Of a stretch of 15,206 bases of DNA, positions 1-5,579 are shown one piece after another (within the stretch, counting starts at the first letter, position 1; the number at the start of each line of letters is the position of its first letter). The notes beneath the pieces are model-generated. The model ran no database searches and had not been told where the DNA came from. It saw nothing but the letters and a program-made list of their open reading frames with translations. Source of the stretch: Bacteroidales bacterium UBA3684. GTDB taxonomy: Bacteria > Bacteroidota > Bacteroidia > Bacteroidales > P3. The stretch lies in contig DFIZ01000019.1 of assembly GCA_002372855.1 (NCBI GenBank), positions 13,838 to 29,043 of the forward strand. Reading direction: 5' to 3'. The translations under genes were made by a program, and so were the position numbers.

Positions 1-32
1 ATATAAGAAGGGCCGAATTATGTCCCTCTCGG
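1..32. repeat. End of a palindromic intergenic element (copy cut by the window edge)
   Basis: Bases 12-32 match 9349-9369 at 20 of 21 positions: the stretch GCCGAATTATGT, one mismatch, then CCTCTCGG. The bases before it (ATATAAGAA) match the end of the 11-bp repeat arm of the complete element at 9232-9361. This is therefore the right end of a second copy, in the same orientation, whose remainder lies outside the window. It sits immediately beyond the 3' end of dtd, in intergenic sequence. Confidence 0.7.
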
Positions 33-49
33 ACCCCTGTGCGAGGGGT
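33..49. terminator. Small GC hairpin after dtd, possible terminator
   Basis: ACCCCT and AGGGGT form a 6-bp stem around a 5-nt loop, starting 3 nt beyond the dtd stop codon. There is no T-tract on the minus strand after it, so a rho-independent terminator is doubtful. Read on the minus strand, its core (CCCCTCGCACAGGGG) differs by one base from the hairpin core at 1059-1073 inside the cotH gene, so it may belong to a repeat family instead. Confidence 0.3.
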
Positions 50-51
50 GG

Positions 52-513
52 TCAGAAGGTGTCGCGGAGGTGCGAGTCCATGACGATGGTGACGGGGCCG
101 TCGTTGAGGAGGGCCACCTGCATGTCGGCGCCGAAGGTGCCGGTCTGAACGGGATGGCCGAAGAGCTGCTGCAGGCGGGCGACGAATTTCTCATACATCG
201 GCACAGCAAAGTCGGGGCGCGAGGCGTGGATGTAGCTGGGGCGGTTGCCTTTGCGCGTGGAGGCCATGAGGGTGAACTGGCTGACGACGAGCAGGCCGCT
301 GCCGTCGACGTCGGTGACGGGGAGGTTCATGACGCCGTCGGCGTCGTCGAAGATGCGCATCTTGACCACCTTCTGGCAGAGGTATTCGATGTCGTCGTCG
401 CTGTCGTCGTCGCAGATGCCGACGAGGATCAGCAGTCCGGGGCCGATGGCGGACTTGAGGGTGCCGCCGATGGTGACGGAGGCTTGGGTTACGCGTTGAA
501 TGACCAATCTCAT
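52..513 (-). CDS. dtd: D-aminoacyl-tRNA deacylase
   Basis: This cytosolic proofreading enzyme hydrolyses D-aminoacyl-tRNA (and Gly-tRNA(Ala) in studied homologues) and so recycles the tRNA. The 153-aa protein has normal DTD length. It starts with the family opening MRLVIQRVTQASVTI. The two signature motifs of the active-site pocket are visible: SQFTLMA (residues about 78-84, usual form SQFTL) and NDGPVTIVMDS near the C-terminus (usual form NxGPVT). The start ATG at 511-513 is the conserved family start, so longer upstream reading is not needed. It is the last gene of the minus-strand run uvrD-cotH-dtd and lies 52 nt after cotH, separated by heptamer repeats. No separate promoter or good ribosome site was seen, so it is probably co-transcribed. 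The identification is secure. Confidence 0.96.
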   Translation of the reverse strand: MRLVIQRVTQASVTIGGTLKSAIGPGLLILVGICDDDSDDDIEYLCQKVVKMRIFDDADGVMNLPVTDVDGSGLLVVSQFTLMASTRKGNRPSYIHASRPDFAVPMYEKFVARLQQLFGHPVQTGTFGADMQVALLNDGPVTIVMDSHLRDTF

Positions 514-522
514 ATTTTAAGT

Positions 523-587
523 GTTGAGTGTTGAGTGATGAGTGTTGAGTGATGAATTTCAATTTTCAATTTCCAATTTTCAATTTA
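523..587. repeat. Convergent heptamer-repeat element between cotH and dtd
   Basis: Bases 523-555 are 7-bp units of the form GTTGAGT/GATGAGT (four full and one partial). After 5 nt, bases 561-587 are 7-bp units in the opposite orientation (AATTTTC, AATTTCC, AATTTTC, AATTTA; GAAAATT on the other strand). The array runs over the cotH stop codon, so the last codons of cotH are read from it. It has the same head-to-head arrangement as the elements at 2312-2433 and 4794-4877. Confidence 0.75.
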
Positions 588-2434
588 CCGTTTTCGTCTT
601 GCAGGCGGACGAAGTAGATGCCTCGCGGCAGGTGCTCCCTGACGGCATGGAGGTGGCCTGTGGCGACGAGCTGGCCATAGCGGTCGTACACGGTGCAGAG
701 GTCGCTCTTGGGCAGGTCGAGGCCGAAGTACTGGGCGAACTCGCCGACCATGGCCTCGGGCTCGGTGCGGAGGAATTCGTCGATCACCTCCACGGCCATG
801 CGCCAGCGGACCATGGAGGAGGGCTTGTCGAAGCGGCGTATCTGGTAGGGCACCTCGCTTTCCACCTCCTTCACCACCTGCTGCAGCAGGGCGCCGGAGC
901 GGCGGTAGTCGAAGTGGGTGGCCACCACCTGTTGCAGGCGGCGCATGGCGGCCTCGAGGAAGGTGCGGTTGGCCAGGAGGCGGCGGAAGAGGAGCGTGGA
1001 CTGCGGCGAGGTGTGCGACGAGGGAATTTGAAAAGACCCCTCAGTCCTGCGGACAGCTCCCCTCGCAGAGGGGCGCAAATGGGAAGAGTAATAGGTCATG
1101 TAGTCGAGGATGGCGGCGTTGTCGGGGAAGGAGGCCAGGGCGCCGTCGGCATCGAAGAATATCCACCGCCATGGGGTGCCGTCGGAGGCCCACTGGCGCA
1201 CGTTGCTGACGGGCCAGTCGTCGTTGAGGATGAGCATTTGCATGAGCATGTAGTCCATGACGGCGCCGGTGTCCACCTCGTTGCTGAGGCGGTCGAGGTC
1301 GGTGCCGTCGGCTTCGAGCCACTGGCAGAGGGCGTTCCAGCGCGTGGCGGAGCCGTTCTCCACCTCGCCGCCCCAGTAGGCCAGGAGGTCCACCTGGCGG
1401 CTGTCCACGCCGTGGTGCTCCTCGACGTAGTGCTCGTCGGCTTTCTCCTCGAGGAAGTAGATGCCCCAGTATTCGCCGTTGAGGAAGAGCACCACGGGGC
1501 GCGTGGCCAGGTGGTCGAAGCGCAGCGAGTCGGCCAGGTGCTGGCAGAGCCAGTCCTCGATGCCGGCGCCGCTCCACGAGGTGCTCCAGGGGCGCAGCAC
1601 CAGGCGGCGGTAGTCCGTGCGGCCCTCGGGGCCGAAGAAGGGGTAGGAGAAGCGGTTGTCGCCGTACTCGCGGCGGGCGTAGAGCGAGAGGCCTTTCTGC
1701 ACCAGCACGCGCTGGCTGTTGCCGTGGACGCGCAGGCCGCAGTCCTGCTCGGTGGCGCCGCCGTCGGGGGCATAGTAGGCAAAGGCCGCGGGGCGTTCCC
1801 AGTGGCGGCCGCGCTGGAAGTAGTTGCCGGTGCTGTAGGCATAGCGGCGGTCGAAGTACCAGCCGGGGACCATGAGGCCGGTGTCGGCGTCGAAGAGGCT
1901 GAGGGAGTCGGCGCAGAGCGACACCACGGGCAGCGCAATGCGGCGGTGGAGGAGGGAGTCGATGAGGTAGGAGTGTGTGATGACGGGCGAGCGTCGGCAG
2001 CCCTCGGCGTCGAAGGCTGCGGCGCGAACGACGACGATGCGCTCCACGCTGTCGGGCGCGTACCAGCGGTCCTCCGGCACGTTGGGCACACGGAAGAGGG
2101 CGGAGTGCGGAAGGCAGGCCGCGGAGAGGGGGATGGGGGCGGTGTAGGGGGTGTCGCACTCGGTGGGGGCGTTGCCGTTGAGGGTGTAGCGGATGGTGAA
2201 GGGTTCGCCCTCGGGGGCGTAGGCCAAATGGAGGGCTAGGCTGAAGGTGTCGGCGTAGAAGCCGCCGGGATGCGAGAAGTGCACCGTCTGGGCGTTGGCG
2301 GGAGTGAAGAATGAAAAATGAAGAATGAAGAATAGGCTGACGCAGAAGCAAATCTGCAGGCTGGCGGCACAGGTTCTATTCGCGGGCTGGCAGCCCGCGC
2401 CCCAACACCTCATTCTTCGTTCTTCATTTTTCAT
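566..2434 (-). CDS. Secreted CotH-kinase-family protein with N-terminal chitobiase-like domain and T9SS-like tail
   Basis: The protein has 622 aa. It has a long basic N-region, a hydrophobic core (FCVSLFFILHFSFF, about 30-43) and a probable signal peptidase site after TPANA (about 48). Residues about 51-103 (FSHPGGFYADTFSLAL, IRYTLNGNAPTE) resemble the chitobiase/Fn3-associated C-terminal domain. Residues about 230-440 are the CotH domain: GLRVHGNS, GLSLYARREYGDNRF, NGEYWGIYFLEEKADEHY (about 319-336) and WRWIFFDADGA with the expected Asp. The end (VYDRYGQLVATG, RGIYFVRLQ) resembles a type IX secretion sorting domain. CotH proteins are atypical kinases or cell-surface proteins; the substrate here is unknown. 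The ATG at 2432-2434 overlaps the uvrD TGA by one base, which suggests translational coupling. The reading frame is open far upstream to 4708, but that part lies opposite uvrD in another frame and is not this gene. Oddities are the repeat-derived start and end and a 17-residue insertion at 452-468. Confidence 0.87.
   Translation of the reverse strand: MKNEERRMRCWGAGCQPANRTCAASLQICFCVSLFFILHFSFFTPANAQTVHFSHPGGFYADTFSLALHLAYAPEGEPFTIRYTLNGNAPTECDTPYTAPIPLSAACLPHSALFRVPNVPEDRWYAPDSVERIVVVRAAAFDAEGCRRSPVITHSYLIDSLLHRRIALPVVSLCADSLSLFDADTGLMVPGWYFDRRYAYSTGNYFQRGRHWERPAAFAYYAPDGGATEQDCGLRVHGNSQRVLVQKGLSLYARREYGDNRFSYPFFGPEGRTDYRRLVLRPWSTSWSGAGIEDWLCQHLADSLRFDHLATRPVVLFLNGEYWGIYFLEEKADEHYVEEHHGVDSRQVDLLAYWGGEVENGSATRWNALCQWLEADGTDLDRLSNEVDTGAVMDYMLMQMLILNDDWPVSNVRQWASDGTPWRWIFFDADGALASFPDNAAILDYMTYYSSHLRPSARGAVRRTEGSFQIPSSHTSPQSTLLFRRLLANRTFLEAAMRRLQQVVATHFDYRRSGALLQQVVKEVESEVPYQIRRFDKPSSMVRWRMAVEVIDEFLRTEPEAMVGEFAQYFGLDLPKSDLCTVYDRYGQLVATGHLHAVREHLPRGIYFVRLQDENGKLKIGN
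1030..1080. repeat. Nested-palindrome insertion within cotH (in frame)
   Basis: CCCCTC (1037-1042) pairs with GAGGGG (1068-1073). Inside it are GTCC-TGC-GGAC (1044-1054) and CCCCTCGCAGAGGGG (1059-1073). The segment covers about 51 nt, equal to 17 codons (residues about 452-468, HLRPSARGAVRRTEGSF), and keeps the frame. The encoded peptide is basic and of low complexity, unlike the surrounding fold. It resembles palindromic extragenic repeats that sometimes invade genes; family membership is inferred. Confidence 0.55.
2312..2433. mobile_element. MITE-like element with 22-bp heptamer terminal inverted repeats at the uvrD/cotH junction
   Basis: Bases 2312-2333 (TGAAAAATGAAGAAT followed by GAAGAAT) are repeated as the reverse complement at 2412-2433 with one mismatch. 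Both arms have a 7-bp period (GAAGAAT, GAAAAAT). The 78-nt core holds two hairpins: GCAGA/TCTGC (2349-2364) and GCGGGCTG-G-CAGCCCGC, ending near 2398. No transposase is encoded. The whole element is translated: it provides the start codon and residues 1 to about 41 of the CotH protein. Calling it mobile is an inference from the inverted ends and from sister arrays elsewhere in the window. Confidence 0.55.
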
Positions 2435-4758
2435 CACTCTACCACGGAGAGCTTGGCGAATTTGAGCATCAGTTGCTTCTGGCCTACGCCCTCGAAGAAG
2501 ACGGTGGCCTTGCGGGAGTCGCCGGCGCCTTCGACACCGAGCACCTTGCCGATGCCGAACTTTTCGTGGCTGACCTTCATGCCGGGCATGATGCTGTTGA
2601 TTTCCGCCGGGCTGTTGACCACTGCCGGGCCATGGTTGACGTAGGTGGGGGCGGTTTTCTTCTTGAATCGGGCCTGCGGTTCGGGCGCGGGTTTGCCGGC
2701 GTTGAAGAAGGCGCGCGGCAGGGTGCCGGGCTCGGGCATGCTGCGGCGCACGGAGGGAATTTCGATGTACTGCGGGTCTATCTCCTCCACGAAGCGGCTC
2801 ACCTCGCCGCCCATGCGCTGGCCGTTGTTGAAGCGCGTCTGGGCGTAGCTGAGGGTCACCTGCTTCTCGGCGCGCGTCACGGCGACGTAGAACAGGCGAC
2901 GTTCCTCCTCCAGCTCGGCGCGGCTGCTGGCCAGGAACGAGGGGAAGAGCTGCTCCTCCATGCCGACGACGTAGACGTAGGGGAACTCCAGACCCTTGGC
3001 GGCGTGGATGGTCATCAGGGAGACCTTGTTGGCGTCCTTGTCTTTGTCCTTGTCCTCGGAGGTGTAGAGGAGTACCTGCTGCAGGAACTCGTCGAGGGTG
3101 CGTAGGGCTTTCCCCGGATTTTCCGGATTTTCCGGAGATTCCGGATTTACCGGATTTTCCGGGGTGTCTGGGTCTTCTTCGCAGAATTCTTGGACGCTGT
3201 TCATGAGCTCGTCGATGTTCTCTATGCGTTCGGCGCTCTCGGGGTCGTCCTCCTCGCGGAGGGCTTTGATGATGCCGCTGGCGTAGACTATCTGCTTGGC
3301 CAGGGTGAAGGCGTCGACCGAGGGCACCTGGCTCTCGAAGCGCTTGATCATGTAAACGAACTCCGTAATCTTCTGCACAGCGCCGCTCTGGATGGGGAGG
3401 CCGAAGGTCTGGATGTTCTCCAGCACGGTCCAGATGCTGATGTCGTTGTCGGCCGCCGCCACACGGATTTTGTCCATGGTGGTCTGGCCGATGCCGCGGG
3501 TGGGATAGTTGATGACGCGCACGAGGCTTTCGTCGTCGTGGGGGTTGATGGCCAGGCGGAGGTAGGCCAGGACGTCCTTCACCTCGCGGCGGCCGTAGAA
3601 CGAGAGACCTTGGTAGATCTTGTAGGGGATGTTCATTTTGCGCAGCGCATCCTCGATGGAGCGCGAGAGGGAGTTCTGGCGGTAGAGCACGGCGAAGTCG
3701 CGGTATTCGGCGTCCTCGCCGAGGCGGAAGTTCTGTATGGAGTCGGCCACGCGCATGCCCTCGTCCTTCTCGTCGACAGCACGGATGAGGCGTATGCGGC
3801 TGCCCACGCCGTTGTCGCTCCAGAGTTCCTTCTGTATCTGGTCGCGGTTGCGGCTGATGATGCTGTTGGCGGCGTTGACAATGTTCTGCGTGGAGCGGTA
3901 GTTCTGCTCCAGCTTGAAGAGGTGCATGTCGGGGTAGTCGCGTTTGAAGTTGAAGATGTTCTGTATGTTGGCCCCGCGGAAGGCGTAGATGCTCTGTGCG
4001 TCGTCGCCGACGACACAGATGTTCTGGTTGCGGGCGGCGAGTTTCTTGACGATGAGGTACTGCGCGTAGTTGGTGTCCTGGTACTCGTCCACCATGATGT
4101 ACTGGAAACGTTGCTGGTACTTCAGCAGCACGTCGGGGAAGTCGCGCAGGAGGATGTTCATGTTGAAGAGCAGGTCGTCGAAGTCCATGGCGTTGCTGTT
4201 GTGGAGGCGCTGGTCGTACATGACGTAGATCTGGCCGATGGCGGGGCGCTTGGAGTCGATGTCGGTCTGGTAGATTTCGGGGTTCTCCTGGTAGTCCTTG
4301 GGCGAAAGGAGGTTGCTCTTGGCCATGGAGATGCGGTTGAGCACGAAGGAGGGCTTGTAGGTCTTGGGGTCGAGGTTGAGCTGCTTGACGATTTGCTTGA
4401 TGGCGGCCTTGGAGTCGTCGGTGTCGTAGATGGTGAAGCTGGAGGTGTAGCCCAGCTTGGAGGCCTCGGCGCGCAGCACACGGGCGAAGATGCTGTGGAA
4501 GGTGCCCATCCACAGGTTGCGGCCCTCGCCGCCCACGAGCTTGATGATGCGCTCCTTCATCTCGTTGGCGGCCTTGTTGGTGAAGGTCAGCGCCAGGATG
4601 TGGAAGGGGTCGACGCCCAGCTCCATGAGGTGGGCTATGCGGTAGGTCAGCGTGCGGGTCTTGCCGCTGCCGGCACCGGCGATAATCATCACAGGCCCGT
4701 CGGTGCATGCCGCCGCCTCGCGCTGAGGTTCATTCAGTTGGTCAAGCAGTTCACTCAT
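2434..4758 (-). CDS. ATP-dependent DNA helicase, UvrD/PcrA type (superfamily 1A)
   Basis: This is a 3'-to-5' DNA helicase acting in repair and replication-fork maintenance. The 774-aa protein carries all core motifs: LNEPQREAA (Q motif, residues 8-16), AGAGSGKT Walker A (27-34), TFTNKAANEM (58-67), VDEYQDTN Walker B (223-230), GDDAQSIYAFRGA (251-263), QNYRST (285-290), SLMTIHAAKGLEF (580-592) and VAVTRAEKQV (625-634). The C-terminus (GMKVSHEKFGIGKVL) is the Tudor-like domain of PcrA-type enzymes, which binds RNA polymerase in studied homologues. UvrD and PcrA cannot be told apart safely, so no symbol is given. It has its own promoter (TATCTTTG at 4782-4789, minus strand) and is the first gene of the uvrD-cotH-dtd run. 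Unusual: a Pro-Glu-Asn repeat at residues 530-549 and a KDKDKDKD stretch at 569-575, both just before motif V. Confidence 0.97.
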   Translation of the reverse strand: MSELLDQLNEPQREAAACTDGPVMIIAGAGSGKTRTLTYRIAHLMELGVDPFHILALTFTNKAANEMKERIIKLVGGEGRNLWMGTFHSIFARVLRAEASKLGYTSSFTIYDTDDSKAAIKQIVKQLNLDPKTYKPSFVLNRISMAKSNLLSPKDYQENPEIYQTDIDSKRPAIGQIYVMYDQRLHNSNAMDFDDLLFNMNILLRDFPDVLLKYQQRFQYIMVDEYQDTNYAQYLIVKKLAARNQNICVVGDDAQSIYAFRGANIQNIFNFKRDYPDMHLFKLEQNYRSTQNIVNAANSIISRNRDQIQKELWSDNGVGSRIRLIRAVDEKDEGMRVADSIQNFRLGEDAEYRDFAVLYRQNSLSRSIEDALRKMNIPYKIYQGLSFYGRREVKDVLAYLRLAINPHDDESLVRVINYPTRGIGQTTMDKIRVAAADNDISIWTVLENIQTFGLPIQSGAVQKITEFVYMIKRFESQVPSVDAFTLAKQIVYASGIIKALREEDDPESAERIENIDELMNSVQEFCEEDPDTPENPVNPESPENPENPGKALRTLDEFLQQVLLYTSEDKDKDKDANKVSLMTIHAAKGLEFPYVYVVGMEEQLFPSFLASSRAELEEERRLFYVAVTRAEKQVTLSYAQTRFNNGQRMGGEVSRFVEEIDPQYIEIPSVRRSMPEPGTLPRAFFNAGKPAPEPQARFKKKTAPTYVNHGPAVVNSPAEINSIMPGMKVSHEKFGIGKVLGVEGAGDSRKATVFFEGVGQKQLMLKFAKLSVVE
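3112..3171. repeat. 9-bp tandem repeat inside the helicase gene (Pro-Glu-Asn units)
   Basis: On the plus strand the unit is ATTTTCCGG with variants (ATTTACCGG, AGATTCCGG). On the coding strand this gives CCG GAA AAT, encoding PEN or PVN/PES. About six units are visible, preceded by a diverged DPDT segment. The period is a multiple of three, so copy-number change would keep the frame. CCGG occurs in every unit. Confidence 0.85.
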
Positions 4759-4781
4759 TTCTTATGTCGAATTTGAAACTG

Positions 4782-4789
4782 CAAAGATA
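4782..4789 (-). promoter_or_regulatory. Promoter -7 element of the helicase operon
   Basis: The minus strand reads TATCTTTG, matching the Bacteroidota consensus TAnnTTTG, 23 nt before the helicase ATG. The -33 position about 19 nt upstream falls inside the heptamer array and has no good TTTG, so the element at 4794-4877 may have replaced or altered the upstream part. Confidence 0.6.
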
Positions 4790-4793
4790 CGAA

Positions 4794-4877
4794 GAAAAAT
4801 GAAAATTGAGAAGTGAAAATTGAAAATATCAAGCACGCAGGCATAATTTCAATTCTCAATTCACGATTTTCAGTTCT
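4794..4877. repeat. Convergent heptamer-repeat element between yigZ and uvrD
   Basis: Bases 4794-4828 are five 7-bp units (GAAAAAT, GAAAATT, GAGAAGT, GAAAATT, GAAAATA). After a 15-nt core, bases 4844-4877 are units in the opposite orientation (TAATTTC, AATTCTC, AATTCAC, GATTTTC and a diverged AGTTCT). The arms could pair imperfectly into a long AT-rich hairpin. It fills the intergenic space between the yigZ stop and the uvrD promoter, so it may act as the end of the yigZ transcript or as an upstream element for uvrD. Confidence 0.7.
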
Positions 4878-5478
4878 AAACCACCTCTATCTTCACCGTC
4901 CGGAGGTTGGCCACGGCGTCGTAGAAGCGCACCGAGAGCGACTGGCGGATGCCCACCTCGAGCGAGCAGTCGAGGTCGTACTGCTGGTTCTCGGGCTTGA
5001 GGTCGTAGTCCTTCAGTATGCGCATCACGTCGTTCATGGTCTCGTAGCGGAACGAGAGGCGGTAGCGGAAGTCGATGGTCTTCTCCACAATGGTGGCGTG
5101 GTCGATGGCGTCGCGGGCGGCGGTCTTGTAGGCATTGGCCAGGCCGCTGGCGCCGAGGAGTATGCCGCCGAAGTAGCGGACCACCACGATGAGCGTGTCC
5201 GTCAGGTCGGCACTCAGCAGCTGCCCGTGGATGGGGCGTCCGCCGGTGCCGCTGGGCTCGCCGTCGTCATTGGCGCGGAAGGCGTCCTTGCGCGGGCCGA
5301 GGATGTAGGCGTAGCAATGGTGGCGGGCGTCGAAGTAGTCCTTGCGCAGCTGCTCCAGGCGAGCCTTCACCTCCTCCTGGCTGTGCACCGGATAGGCGAA
5401 GGCCAAGAACTTGCTCCCTTTCTCCTTGTAGAGGCCCTCGGCGGGGGCGCTGATGGTTCTGTAGGTATCGTCAAACAT
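4876..5478 (-). CDS. yigZ: IMPACT/YigZ family protein
   Basis: The 200-aa protein matches the YigZ/IMPACT family. The N-terminal UPF0029 domain has DTYRTI (4-9), KGSKFLAFAYPV, ARHHCYAYILGP, DDGEPSGTGGRPI (about 92-104) and VVVRYFGGILLGASGLANAYKTAA (about 122-145). A smaller C-terminal DUF1949-like ferredoxin-fold domain follows. The family's molecular role in bacteria is unsettled; eukaryotic IMPACT regulates the Gcn2 kinase. The frame is open to 5580, but the family start and the promoter position favour the ATG at 5476-5478. The minus-strand TATCTTTG ends only 5 nt before this ATG, so the mRNA would have almost no leader. It is a single gene, divergent from the fucosidase. Identification is secure; function is not known in detail. 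Confidence 0.93.
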   Translation of the reverse strand: MFDDTYRTISAPAEGLYKEKGSKFLAFAYPVHSQEEVKARLEQLRKDYFDARHHCYAYILGPRKDAFRANDDGEPSGTGGRPIHGQLLSADLTDTLIVVVRYFGGILLGASGLANAYKTAARDAIDHATIVEKTIDFRYRLSFRYETMNDVMRILKDYDLKPENQQYDLDCSLEVGIRQSLSVRFYDAVANLRTVKIEVV

Positions 5479-5483
5479 GGCTG

Positions 5484-5514
5484 CAAAGATACGCATATTT
5501 CCCGACCCGACAAA
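5484..5514 (-). promoter_or_regulatory. Promoter of yigZ (-33/-7)
   Basis: The minus strand has TTTG (5511-5514), a 19-nt spacer, then TATCTTTG (5484-5491), an almost ideal Bacteroidota promoter. It lies back to back with, and close to, the fucosidase promoter. The predicted start point falls at or within a few nt of the yigZ ATG. Confidence 0.75.
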
Positions 5515-5521
5515 AATATTT

Positions 5522-5552
5522 TTTGCCACCACGCGGTTTTTTCGTATTTTTG
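5522..5552 (+). promoter_or_regulatory. Promoter of the fucosidase operon (-33/-7)
   Basis: TTTG (5522-5525), 19 nt, then TATTTTTG (5545-5552), followed by a leader of about 20-25 nt before the ATG at 5580. It fits the Bacteroidota consensus. No operator-like inverted repeat was noticed beside it. Confidence 0.75.
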
Positions 5553-5579
5553 CAGTCGTTATACCATCACATCGACGCA

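Noticed and set aside
542..2239. Long plus-strand open frame (565 codons) antisense to cotH
   Set aside because: It is a GC-rich shadow of the CotH gene, rich in Val/Gly/Ala/Glu, with no motif, signal or promoter. The same applies to the plus-strand frame at 3190-4776 and the minus-strand frame at 5841-7100.
2435..4708. Upstream open extension of the cotH frame (giving a 1,380-codon frame on the minus strand)
   Set aside because: It lies opposite no new gene: it is an alternative frame of the helicase gene, made open by GC-rich codon bias. It is Arg/Pro/His-rich with no family features, and the true cotH start is at 2434.
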